64,000 nucleotides of DNA, from NCBI RefSeq assembly GCF_001277255.1, contig NZ_CP012264.1, positions 1,736,001 through 1,800,000 of the forward strand. Reading direction: 5' to 3'. Under the pieces are notes generated by a model. It worked only from the letters and a program-made list of their open reading frames with translations, was not told the origin of the DNA and did no database searches. The translations under genes were made by a program, and so were the position numbers. Source of the DNA: Cronobacter condimenti 1330 (GTDB taxonomy: Bacteria > Pseudomonadota > Gammaproteobacteria > Enterobacterales > Enterobacteriaceae). Positions 35,472 through 42,976 of this stretch are shown here, piece by piece (within the stretch, counting starts at the first letter, position 1; each line of letters begins with the position of its first letter).

Positions 35472-36368
35472 TTAACGCGGCAGCGCTGCTTTGACCGTAT
35501 CCACAAACAGCCGCAAGGCGACGGGCATATGGCGGTTTGGCGGAAAGTAGAGCGCGAGGCCTTGCGAGGCGATCGTCCAGTCTTCAAGCCGGGTGACCAG
35601 CTGTTGCGTCTCAAGCCAGGGCCGGGCGTAGATCTCCGGGACATAAGCGATGCCTAACCCGGCGACAGCCGCTTGTACCATTAATGCACTGCTGTTGAGC
35701 GTCAGGCTGCCTGGTACGTCTAACGCAAGTTGTTGTGCAGATTGTTGATACTCCCAGTGATAACGCTTACCGCCCGGCAGACGCTGGCGCAAACAGGTGT
35801 GCTGCATGAGATCTTCCGGGTGGCGAATCTCATGCCGTCCGGCTAAATAACCGGGTGACGCCACGGTCACAAAGCGCAGTGGCCCGCCAAGTGGAATGGC
35901 CACCATATCTTTAGGAACATCTTCTGTCAGCCGAATCCCTGCATCAAAACCTTGCGCGACGATATCAACCAGCGCTCCCTGCGCGACAAGGTCTATTTCG
36001 ATTCCTGGCTTTTGCTGGATGAAGAGCGGCAATACCTTTTCCAGCAGGAGGCCGATCGCGGCATCGCTGGCGCTGATGCGCAGTATGCCGTAAGGCTGAT
36101 GGCCGCTGGCCGAGACATCATTCAGCGCGTCATCCATCTCCGCCAGCAGCGGCGTCAGGCGCGCAATCAGCATTTCCCCCGCCTCGGTCAGAGCCACACT
36201 GCGTGTGGTGCGATGGAACAGCTGTACGCGCAGTCTCGCCTCCAGTCCCTTAATGGTATGGCTTAGCGAGGAACGTTTAAGGCCGAGCACGTCCGCCGCG
36301 CGTCGAAAACTGCGCTGTTCGGCAATGACTTTTACTGCCTCCAGCTCACTCCAGGAAGGTCGCTTCAT
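35472..36368 (-). CDS. LysR-family transcriptional regulator
   Basis: 298 aa. The N-terminal winged helix, SWSELEAVKVIAEQRSFRRAADVLGLKRSSLSHTIKGLE, is followed by the linker and an effector domain of the CrgA/YafC-like branch (GILRISASDAAIGLLLEKVLP, FDAGIRLTEDVPKDMVAIPL). It is divergent from the SDR gene with about 100 bases between the starts, the usual arrangement for a LysR protein controlling its neighbour and itself. Effector unknown. Intact. Confidence 0.9.
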   Translation of the reverse strand: MKRPSWSELEAVKVIAEQRSFRRAADVLGLKRSSLSHTIKGLEARLRVQLFHRTTRSVALTEAGEMLIARLTPLLAEMDDALNDVSASGHQPYGILRISASDAAIGLLLEKVLPLFIQQKPGIEIDLVAQGALVDIVAQGFDAGIRLTEDVPKDMVAIPLGGPLRFVTVASPGYLAGRHEIRHPEDLMQHTCLRQRLPGGKRYHWEYQQSAQQLALDVPGSLTLNSSALMVQAAVAGLGIAYVPEIYARPWLETQQLVTRLEDWTIASQGLALYFPPNRHMPVALRLFVDTVKAALPR

Positions 36369-36469
36369 TGTTGAATTTTTCCCACCACCGCATTCCAGTT
36401 TGTGGAGATTATGCCATCAATCATCGGGGCTATGATGATTTCCTGACCACAAGACAAAGAGGAAGCAAA

Positions 36470-37312
36470 ATGAAAACCTGGCTAATTACTGGTGCTTCAG
36501 GCGGGCTTGGCCAATTGATGTGCGAAAAACTGCTGGCCCGTGGCGATCGTGTTTTTGCTGCGGTGCGCAACACTCAGGCGGCAGACGCGATGGCGGCTAA
36601 GTACGGCGAGCAATTGCAGGTGTTGCGCCTTGATCTCAGCGAACCGGCGACCATTCAACCTGTCGTCGAGGCGGCGTTCTCCCGGGCAGGGCGTATCGAT
36701 GTTGTCGTCAGTAACGCGGCGTATGGCCTTTTTGGTGCCGCTGAAGAGCTGAGCGATACACAAATCGCACAACAGATAGCCACCAATCTTACCGGCTCGA
36801 TTGCCCTAATCCGCGCGGCGATCCCCTTTCTGAGACAGCAGGGCGGCGGGCGTATTGTGCAGGTTTCTTCAGAAGGCGGGCAAATCGCTTATCCCTGTTT
36901 TAGTTTGTACCATGCGACGAAATGGGGCATTGAAGGCTTTGTCGAAGCGGTACGGCAGGAAGTCGCCGCGTTCGGTATCGATTTTTTGCTCATCGAGCCG
37001 GGGCCGACTGCCACGCAGTTTGGCGTGCGCCTGGATATAGCGCAAGCCTTACCGGCTTACGCGCATACCGCGGCGGGGGAGATGCGAGCAGCACTGATGT
37101 CCGGAAATTTTGAGATTAAAGGTGATGCCGACAAATGTGTGACGGCGATGATGGCTGCGGCCGATGCCGTCAACCCACCGCTACGTCTGGCGCTCGGCAG
37201 CACCGCCTATGACAATATAGAAGCGGCGTTAACACGGCGGCTGGAGGCGCTGCGGGCAATGAAAGCGGTGGCATACGGCGCCGATCGCGAAGATGTCAGG
37301 CCGATGGGATAA
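36470..37312 (+). CDS. Short-chain dehydrogenase/reductase
   Basis: 280-aa classical SDR oxidoreductase. The nucleotide-binding TGASGGLG is near residue 7, then VVSNAAYG (NNAG equivalent), catalytic Ser in IVQVSSEGG and the YHATKWG Tyr-Lys pair. Arg at the end of strand 2 (AAVRNT) suggests NADP preference. The start at 36470 follows AGAGGAAG and yields MKTWLITGASGGLG; the longer frame reads through the divergent promoter. It is probably controlled by the adjacent LysR protein. Substrate unknown. Confidence 0.9.
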   Translation: MKTWLITGASGGLGQLMCEKLLARGDRVFAAVRNTQAADAMAAKYGEQLQVLRLDLSEPATIQPVVEAAFSRAGRIDVVVSNAAYGLFGAAEELSDTQIAQQIATNLTGSIALIRAAIPFLRQQGGGRIVQVSSEGGQIAYPCFSLYHATKWGIEGFVEAVRQEVAAFGIDFLLIEPGPTATQFGVRLDIAQALPAYAHTAAGEMRAALMSGNFEIKGDADKCVTAMMAAADAVNPPLRLALGSTAYDNIEAALTRRLEALRAMKAVAYGADREDVRPMG

Positions 37313-37537
37313 CAGAGACATCGCGCACGCTGAAATAAGAACGCGGGGGCTGATATGCTTCTTTGCAAAACAAGGGGGCGCCTTAGCCCATTTATAATGC
37401 GCTCGCGGCAATAAGGTGCTTTCCTGATGCGATTAACATGACCCGGACAAGCGTGGGCAAATATAATCGCTATCCTGATACTTTCATTTTTCGTGAATAC
37501 GTAGATGATGTAAGCCTGCTTATTTTCGGGAAACACT

Positions 37538-37945
37538 ATGAAGATCGATTATTGGGGTATGAAGAAAAAAGGGACAGGGCTTCTTTTCGCTTCGCTTTTG
37601 TCAGGTGGTTGCGTTCAGCACCCGCCGGTCAATGCTGAGGTGGATAAACTTTTTGAAGATTACAAGATGAACAGCGCTTCAGAAACGCCTAAAGAGAGCT
37701 ATGCGTTACAGCTTTATCACGCTATCAACGCGCATCTTGATGAAAAAAGGTTCCCTGGCAAACAGTGCAGCGTAAAGATAAAAATGGCCCCGGATGGGCT
37801 GTTGTTAGATGCACGTGTTACAGCAGGCGATCCGGATTTTTGCCATGAAGTTCTGAACGCAATGGCTAAAGCCAGACTGCCCAAGCCCCCTACGCCTGAG
37901 GCGTATCAGCAATTTAAAAATGCGACGCTTGATTTTAACGCGTGA
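37538..37945 (+). CDS. Stand-alone TolA domain III-like exported protein
   Basis: 135 aa. The C-terminal part (about residues 50-135) closely follows TolA domain III of E. coli: the paired cysteines in KQCSVKIKMAPDGLLLDARV and GDPDFCHEVL, then AKARLPKPPTPEAYQQFKNATLDF at the end. The N-terminus has a basic start and a hydrophobic stretch GTGLLFASLLSGGC. This could be a lipoprotein signal, although Ser at -3 of the would-be lipobox is poor. The long coiled-coil domain II of TolA is absent. The start has GGGAA 6 bases upstream; an in-frame ATG at 37559 lacks a site. Domain III is what colicins and filamentous phages bind, so a decoy or competitor role is possible (inference). Confidence 0.75.
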   Translation: MKIDYWGMKKKGTGLLFASLLSGGCVQHPPVNAEVDKLFEDYKMNSASETPKESYALQLYHAINAHLDEKRFPGKQCSVKIKMAPDGLLLDARVTAGDPDFCHEVLNAMAKARLPKPPTPEAYQQFKNATLDFNA

Positions 37946-38042
37946 AGTCTGCACATCACTTAATCAATAAGAATATAACGGCGCGCGTAACACTCTGCGT
38001 TACGCGCGTCATTGCAAGCTTTAACCGGCGACAGGCTGACAT

Positions 38043-38492
38043 TTACCTGCTTAAGCGGGATAAGGATTTAACATCGGCGTCAGGGTTCGCCTGTTTTACC
38101 TCTATTAAAAATTGCGCAAAATTGTGATTAAAGAACGTAAGGTTAGGATAAAAATACACCTCTTTTTTTTGCCCGTAGAGGAGATAAACCACTACCACGC
38201 TACGTCGATTACTTATCTTGGTAAAACCCGGCTTAATCTCAATAATATCGCTGAAATCAATTGTTACGGTGCTGTTTCCTTTGATTTTATATAACACATT
38301 ATCTTTATAAAAAAACTGATCCCTGCTCGTCTCCGAGCCAAATATCCAGGGGTTAAGCGAGATCTTCTTCCTTCCCTGGCTGTCCGTGATTATCCGTGTT
38401 GGATTGCGAGGCATGCTAAGCAGCCACTTATTTGCCATAAGAAGCAGAACGAACATCAAAAGTGCGAGTACAGCGGTGAGGAAACTGTCCAT
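38043..38492 (-). CDS. Hypothetical single-pass membrane protein
   Basis: 149 aa starting MDSFLTAVLALLMFVLLLMA, a single N-terminal transmembrane anchor. A mostly beta, PH-like soluble part follows (FFYKDNVLYKIKGNSTVTIDFSDIIEIKPG, SVVVVYLLYGQKKEVYFYPN). The ATG at 38492 follows AGGGATG; one at 38498 has no site. It resembles small PH-domain or YcxB-like proteins in pattern only; no confident family. It is convergent with the TolA-like gene. Confidence 0.65.
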   Translation of the reverse strand: MDSFLTAVLALLMFVLLLMANKWLLSMPRNPTRIITDSQGRKKISLNPWIFGSETSRDQFFYKDNVLYKIKGNSTVTIDFSDIIEIKPGFTKISNRRSVVVVYLLYGQKKEVYFYPNLTFFNHNFAQFLIEVKQANPDADVKSLSRLSR

Positions 38493-38844
38493 ATTCATCC
38501 CTGGGCGTTGTGCCGCGTCATGATTAACGCAGTGTGGCTTAAAAAGTCTTACGTTTATGGTCTTACTGAAAGCCATGTGCGTCAAGGCCATAGTGGTTCG
38601 CGTGTTCAGGAAAACGCCGCCCAGATTATCGATGCGTTATATTCTGAGAGCACCTCAGATGTGGCTCATCGCAGGGATATTGCACAGAGTCTTGATGGCG
38701 GTGGGAAAATTGCCTGCGTATTGCTGGCCAGAAATTTCGCTTACGACAAAATAGCCTGCTAAAACAGGTGGGGCAGGGAATATTAGCTTGATTTTTTCAA
38801 CTATCTATTAAAGATCGTCTGGTCTTATCCAGAGCCACAAAAAA
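38493..38844. other. 352-base gap without a supported gene
   Basis: It contains an 84-codon open frame (38508-38762) with no ribosome site or recognisable product. Probably the divergent promoter region of the flanking unknown genes. Confidence 0.5.
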
Positions 38845-39294
38845 ATGAAAACGTTGATTTGTCTTTTTTGCGCCGCGCAGCTGTTGTGCAGCCCTGTTTA
38901 TGCCGTGTTCCAGCAGCGTGAATTTAACGTCTGGTACGAAAAAGATGCGGTCTTATACGATATGACCCAAACCTCTGACGGCCGGCCAGTAATGATCAGT
39001 ATTTCACAGCCGGGCCATAAGAACGCCAATTTGGTTATTTCTTATCTGAGCCCCGGCGCGTGTCCGGCTGAACCCGGCAGGCTCGCTATTAACAGCGACA
39101 ACGTTTACTCACAGTATGTCTGTGTGCCACACGGCAATGAACGCATTGAGCACTTTCTGGTAACCAATGCCGATGCGGTGAATGATGTTATCAATAAACT
39201 TCAGTCGGATTTCACCGTGTTACTGCAGGGGGATATTAAAGTGTGGGCTGCGAATATTAAATCACCAAAATATGGGATGGCGCCCGCACTCTGA
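38845..39294 (+). CDS. Hypothetical secreted protein, 149 aa
   Basis: A clear Sec signal peptide (MKTLICLFCAAQLLCSPVYA, cut probably after YA) is followed by a soluble domain of about 129 residues. Two further cysteines (PGACPAEPG and SQYVCVPHG) could form a disulfide in the periplasm. No family recognised. The ribosome site is weak. It lies in a cluster of small envelope-related unknown genes (37.5-40.4 kb). Confidence 0.7.
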   Translation: MKTLICLFCAAQLLCSPVYAVFQQREFNVWYEKDAVLYDMTQTSDGRPVMISISQPGHKNANLVISYLSPGACPAEPGRLAINSDNVYSQYVCVPHGNERIEHFLVTNADAVNDVINKLQSDFTVLLQGDIKVWAANIKSPKYGMAPAL

Positions 39295-39421
39295 TAGGGG
39301 ATATCGACAAGGAAGGGCGGCTACGTCTGGAATAGCGGTGTAATGAATATCTGTCAGCGGAACGTATTTACACGCGCTTAGGGTGTTGCCGTCATGGACA
39401 GCCCCGTTTCACCGGCAAAGG

Positions 39422-39446
39422 AAAAGCACCTTTCACCGGTGCTTTT
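39422..39446. terminator. Bidirectional terminator
   Basis: Nine-bp stem AAAAGCACC/GGTGCTTTT with a 7-base loop, A-run before and T-run after, between the convergent genes at 38845 and 39469. Confidence 0.8.
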
Positions 39447-39468
39447 AACCGGGTTGAGGGATGACAGA

Positions 39469-39642
39469 TTAATTTTGATTAACAGGAGTTGGCGCGGAGA
39501 CGAATAAATGACTGCAGGAGGGGCAGATAAGCGTTTTTTTCTTGTTGACGCGGGCGGAGCTGTGCTCAGATTTTTCGTTGCATTTTGGGCAGGTAACGCG
39601 GCTTAAGTAACTGTCTTGCGATTTTCTTTTATGAATAGCCAT
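39469..39642 (-). CDS. YnfU-like zinc-ribbon small protein
   Basis: 57 aa: MAIHKRKSQDSYLSRVTCPK, then CNEKSEHSSARVNKKKTLIC, then PSCSHLFVS. Two CxxC knuckles (CPKC and CPSC) make a zinc ribbon. The spacing and the SEHSSARV block match E. coli YnfU, a small protein encoded beside cold-shock genes. It is too short for long-ORF calling but has a good ATG and is followed by a terminator. Function unknown. A cspA-family gene and a second zinc-ribbon protein lie 2 kb away. Confidence 0.8.
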   Translation of the reverse strand: MAIHKRKSQDSYLSRVTCPKCNEKSEHSSARVNKKKTLICPSCSHLFVSAPTPVNQN

Positions 39643-39900
39643 AAGTATCTTCTTTGATGTGAGAAGGGGGCACCTTACACACTTCCAGGAGCAATAGCCC
39701 GCAATTTCTGTTTTTATTTGGCTATGGTGTATTTTTTATACAGGCTGAGTCTGAAAGCACTGACCGCGACTTGCCCTGCGAAGGCATGGTCACCGCAGGC
39801 ACAACGACCTTTCTGGTAGCTTAATTCGGACGGGGCTTCCCGATAAACTTTATGCAGTACAAAAATAATGCAGCACATAAATAAAAGAGGGAATGCGGGG

Positions 39901-40380
39901 ATGAACAGCGGCTACTTTATCTGGCTTAAAAATACCTTTCGCTGGGGTTACCGGCTCAGTATTAAGCAACTGTTCAGATTTATTTTTTATAGCGCGCTCG
40001 CGTACTGCCTGTTGACTGGCGTATTACTGGTTGCCTTCCAGATTATTGCCCGCACACCGCTTATCAACTATCTGACGGTAGATGATGTTATGACTACCGT
40101 GACATGGGGAGGTCGGACCATTCAGGCACTGGTCGGAATTCCGGTGGCGCTGAATGCCATCAAAACGTTTATCTGGCTCTTTACCACTGCGCCACACGGG
40201 CTGACGGCGATACCAGCTACTACACCGACACCACCCATCACCCCGGAACGAACCACGGATCGAATGATTCAGCCTTCACGTCATCGCACACTTCTCATCA
40301 CGGTAGCGAAGGGGATAGCTGCCATTCCGACAGTGGTTCAGGCGGGGATTCTGACAGCGGTTGCAGCGATTAACGCGTAA
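39901..40380 (+). CDS. Hypothetical membrane protein with uncertain C-terminal frame
   Basis: In the annotated frame: 159 aa with a hydrophobic helix (FIFYSALAYCLLTGVLLVAF) and a second one near residue 80. From about 40190 this frame reads low-quality Pro/Thr/Ile-rich sequence. The frame one base back (open 40104-40373) reads a highly patterned Ser/Asp/His/Gly/Cys tail (DTTHHPGTNHGSNDSAF, HHGSEGDSCHSDSGSGGD) ending 7 bases earlier. Tails of that kind are common on small bacterial membrane proteins, so a one-base loss near 40190-40200 is likely. The start ATG at 39901 follows AGAGGG. Family not recognised. Confidence 0.6.
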   Translation: MNSGYFIWLKNTFRWGYRLSIKQLFRFIFYSALAYCLLTGVLLVAFQIIARTPLINYLTVDDVMTTVTWGGRTIQALVGIPVALNAIKTFIWLFTTAPHGLTAIPATTPTPPITPERTTDRMIQPSRHRTLLITVAKGIAAIPTVVQAGILTAVAAINA

Positions 40381-40440
40381 GCCCGGTCTGACGCCGGGCC
40401 AGTAATAGCAATGGGGAATTTCTTAGCCATGCGGTGTTAA

Positions 40441-41094
40441 TTAAGATTCATCGCCATAATAAAGCGTGCCTATTTTAATCAGTGGCCGCCCCTGCGATTT
40501 GCGGTGCAGGTTTGAATCACGCAGTGAATAGACGCAGCCGCAATATTCCTGCTGATAAAACCGCTCGCGCTTGCTGATTTCTATCATTCGCGCCGCACCG
40601 CCCTGTTTACGCCAGTTATAATCCCAGTAAACCATGCCTTCATAGGGCGCGGCTGCGCGGTGACCGCAGTCATTAATTTGCTGCATGTTTTTCCAGCGCG
40701 AAATACCCAGCGAACTGCTGATCACCTTAAAGCCATGCTCGTGTGCGTAAAGCGCCGTGCGTTCAAAGCGCATATCAAAACACATAGTGCAACGGACGCC
40801 GCGCTCCGGCTCCCATTCCATGCCTTTTGCGCGCTCAAACCAGTTATCGGTATCATAATCAGCATCTACAAAAGGAATACCGTGTTGCTCAGCAAAGCGG
40901 ATATTTTCCTCCTTGCGCAGCAGATATTCCTTTTGTGGGTGGATATTCGGGTTGTAGAAAAAAATAGTGTAATCGATACCTGAGGCCTGTAGCGCCTCCA
41001 TCACTTCCCCCGAGCAAGGCGCGCAGCAGGAGTGGAGCAGTAATTTCTCTTGCTGCAGGGGGAGCCTCAACATGGGCCTGGCATACGTGTTCAT
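40441..41094 (-). CDS. queH: Epoxyqueuosine reductase QueH
   Basis: Last step of queuosine synthesis: reduction of epoxyqueuosine to queuosine in tRNA. 217 aa, DUF208/QueH family. All family cysteines are visible: the N-terminal LHSCCAPC, central GVRCTMCFDMR and C-terminal QQEYCGCVYSL, the ligands of the Fe-S and metal centres. The start at 41092-41094 follows CGAGGT and gives MNTYARPMLRLPLQQEKLLL; the frame extends further without support. E. coli K-12 uses the unrelated QueG for this reaction. Whether queG also exists in this genome cannot be seen here. Confidence 0.92.
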   Translation of the reverse strand: MNTYARPMLRLPLQQEKLLLHSCCAPCSGEVMEALQASGIDYTIFFYNPNIHPQKEYLLRKEENIRFAEQHGIPFVDADYDTDNWFERAKGMEWEPERGVRCTMCFDMRFERTALYAHEHGFKVISSSLGISRWKNMQQINDCGHRAAAPYEGMVYWDYNWRKQGGAARMIEISKRERFYQQEYCGCVYSLRDSNLHRKSQGRPLIKIGTLYYGDES

Positions 41095-41429
41095 GGTTAC
41101 CTCGTCCAGTATCGTCATCAGATAAACCTTAACAATATTTCCCTGTGAGCGCACGTCACAGGCCTGATTTTATGCCCGACAGGGTTAAAGCGGGTGGCGG
41201 TTTAAATAATGAAAACATGCATGTTAAAAAAGAGGCGGGCGACGCGAAAGAATATATTTTTAAAGCGTCACACGGCGTCTGTTATTACCGCTTCGCGTTT
41301 AAAATTTTATTTTACATGCATACTGGCATTAATTAAAAAATGGTCTAGCAGCTTATTTTATATATAGTTTTGTAAAAGGAGGAGTAATGCTTGCTTAAAA
41401 AACGGGGACGTGCGTTAATGGACTCCTCG
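41095..41429. other. Intergenic DNA upstream of the cold-shock gene
   Basis: AT-rich, no supported gene. The promoter of the cold-shock transcript is expected here (AT-rich tract 41330-41390). Confidence 0.5.
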
Positions 41430-41602
41430 GTTTGATAAGCAGAATCCGTGTGCAGTTGGAGGTATGAATCCTCCGCTTCAGTTGTGCTCATTTCCAGATG
41501 TTATCCTTTGATATCTCTTCTCTTGAGTTTCCTCTTAAGCACTGAATATTTCTGTCATTCAAACCATTTTTCGCCGTAAGGCTCAAGTATAAAGGTAATA
41601 GT
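41430..41602 (+). promoter_or_regulatory. Long structured 5' untranslated leader of the cold-shock gene
   Basis: About 170 untranslated bases precede the csp start, as in cspA-family mRNAs whose leaders act as RNA thermosensors. A hairpin GGAGG/CCTCC lies near 41459-41475. The last part, AGTATAAAGGTAATA, matches the E. coli cspG-type ribosome region. Confidence 0.6.
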
Positions 41603-41815
41603 ATGGCTAACAGAATGAATGGTTCAGTGAAATGGTTTAACTCGGATAAAGGCTTTGGTTTTATCGCTCCGGCTGACGGTAGTAAAGATGTGTTCGTACA
41701 CTTCTCTGCAATCCAGAGCGATAATTATCGCTCGCTGAGTGAAGGCCAGCAGGTAGAATTCTCGGTTGAAAATGGTGCCAAAGGCCCGTCAGCCGTGAAC
41801 GTGGTGGCGCTTTAA
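41603..41815 (+). CDS. CspA-family cold-shock protein
   Basis: 70-aa single cold-shock domain, a nucleic-acid-binding beta barrel acting as RNA chaperone. RNP1 (KGFGFIAP) and RNP2 (VFVHFSAI) are intact. The closest remembered relative is CspG/CspB of E. coli (MSNKMTGLVKWFNADKGFGF), rather than the constitutive CspC or CspE. The long leader suggests cold induction. It is followed seven bases later by a YmcF-like gene, so the two are probably one transcript ending at the 42042 terminator. Confidence 0.93.
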   Translation: MANRMNGSVKWFNSDKGFGFIAPADGSKDVFVHFSAIQSDNYRSLSEGQQVEFSVENGAKGPSAVNVVAL

Positions 41816-41822
41816 AGACAAC

Positions 41823-42023
41823 ATGATAGTGGCAGGTTTGCATTTCAGGTGTCCTGCGTGTCATGGTTCGCAGTACCGTACTTCCCGTTTCGACGTGACC
41901 GATAAAAACCCGCATGGCGCAAAATGCATATTTTGCAAATCCGCCATGCTGGTGGGTAATGCGGCGGCGGAACGTTATGACAGTTATGCGATGAGACATT
42001 CAGAAACGAATACGCATCGTTAA
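41823..42023 (+). CDS. YmcF-like cold-shock-associated zinc-ribbon protein
   Basis: 66 aa. LHFRCPACHGSQYRTSRFDV, then NPHGAKCIFCKSAM, matches the E. coli small proteins YmcF and YnfQ. Two CxxC pairs (CPAC, CIFC) form a zinc ribbon. In E. coli such genes also lie directly downstream of cspA-family genes. The C-terminal 20 residues differ from E. coli YmcF. The gap to csp is seven bases, so co-transcription is likely. Function unknown. Confidence 0.85.
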   Translation: MIVAGLHFRCPACHGSQYRTSRFDVTDKNPHGAKCIFCKSAMLVGNAAAERYDSYAMRHSETNTHR

Positions 42024-42041
42024 AAAGACCCCCAATTCTGT

Positions 42042-42069
42042 AAAAAAAGCCCGCTTGCGGGCTTTTTCT
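42042..42069 (+). terminator. Terminator of the csp-ymcF unit
   Basis: Stem AGCCCGC/GCGGGCT with a TT loop, extended by A/T pairs and followed by a T-run. Confidence 0.88.
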
Positions 42070-42183
42070 TTTTGTTTTTCAGACCGTCAGCCCTTTTGAG
42101 GTTAATACCGCAGCGTAACCCGCACGAACGCGAAAAAGAAAAACGCGACGCCGGGGCGTCGCGCTCAATCGGTCACGAGACAA

Positions 42184-42420
42184 TTAATGTTTGCGGGCTA
42201 ACAGTTGCTCCACCACAGCGCGGGCAGCGGTAATTTTTTGCGCCCGTTCCGGGTCGCTGTTTACGCCCGCCTCAAGGCCTGCGAAGTGATGGCGCGCGTT
42301 ATCAACCACACGCTCTTTCAGCACGGCGGGCACTTCTTCCAGTAATGACTGGAACAGAATTTCGTACGCCAGGATGCGCGTCTGAAGTTTTTCAATAATT
42401 TCGTCAATTGAGCCCGTCAT
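42184..42420 (-). CDS. Hypothetical helical protein, 78 aa
   Basis: MTGSIDEIIEKLQTRILAYE, then ILFQSLLEEVPAVLKERVVD: an all-helical small cytosolic protein with a likely coiled coil. GAGGT precedes the ATG at 42418-42420. Family not recognised. Intact and with backbone-like composition. Confidence 0.7.
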   Translation of the reverse strand: MTGSIDEIIEKLQTRILAYEILFQSLLEEVPAVLKERVVDNARHHFAGLEAGVNSDPERAQKITAARAVVEQLLARKH

Positions 42421-42565
42421 TTGTACCTCTTCTGGTGAGTGCGTCGGTGCTACGTTTCACTTTAGCCGCTCGGCAGGACGTTGGCGAGGGGAAAGGCAGA
42501 AAAGCGCGGTCGCGCGCAGGCCAGGCTACACTTTTCCTGTCTCCCTTCAAAATGAGGAAAGAACA

Positions 42566-42736
42566 ATGTCTGACAACCGCCACGCCGACAGACCGCTTGC
42601 GGATGATAATGAGCATCATGGATTGCCGGAAGACGCGCCGGATGTTCTCAACCCGTGGGAAGAGGATGACCTGCCGGAAAAAGGGGAAGAACACGGGCGG
42701 GAATCGCTGCGCGACGCATGGCGCAAGGCGCCGTAG
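42566..42736 (+). CDS. Small acidic hydrophilic protein, 56 aa
   Basis: Starts MSDNRHADRPLADDNEHHGL and ends SLRDAWRKAP; rich in Asp, Glu, His and Pro, with a conserved-looking NPWEEDDLPEKGEE core. GAGGAAAG lies at good spacing before the ATG, and a terminator follows (42763). Too short for long-ORF lists but well supported by its signals. Probably disordered; function unknown. Confidence 0.7.
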   Translation: MSDNRHADRPLADDNEHHGLPEDAPDVLNPWEEDDLPEKGEEHGRESLRDAWRKAP

Positions 42737-42762
42737 ACCCCATTTTATGCCACTTCCCTTAA

Positions 42763-42791
42763 GCCGCCTGCGGGCGGCATGTTTATTTTTT
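42763..42791 (+). terminator. Terminator after the small acidic gene
   Basis: Stem GCCGCC/GGCGGC with a TGCG loop and a following T-rich tract (TTTATTTTTT). Confidence 0.8.
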
Positions 42792-42843
42792 GCGCTTGCT
42801 CTCCTTTTTACTCCCTGCTCGCATTTTGTCTTCTATGACCCCC

Positions 42844-42870
42844 TCTATTTTTTCCAAAAGCTGCCGATAA
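42844..42870 (+). promoter_or_regulatory. Sigma-28-like promoter of cheV
   Basis: Perfect -10 GCCGATAA (42863-42870) with an 11-base spacer. The -35 region TCTATTTT matches the FliA consensus at five of eight positions. It lies about 106 bases before the ATG. Confidence 0.65.
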
Positions 42871-42976
42871 CGATTTAAAGCAAATTCAGGCGCCAGGCTT
42901 GCCTGAAACCAGGCACCAGCGCGTTTTCCCTTTCGCAGCATGAGCCACCACCCACAAGCGTACCTTTGAGGTCAAT

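Noticed and set aside
38508..38762. 84-codon open frame upstream of the secreted protein
   Set aside because: No ribosome site; overlaps the start of a better supported gene on the other strand.
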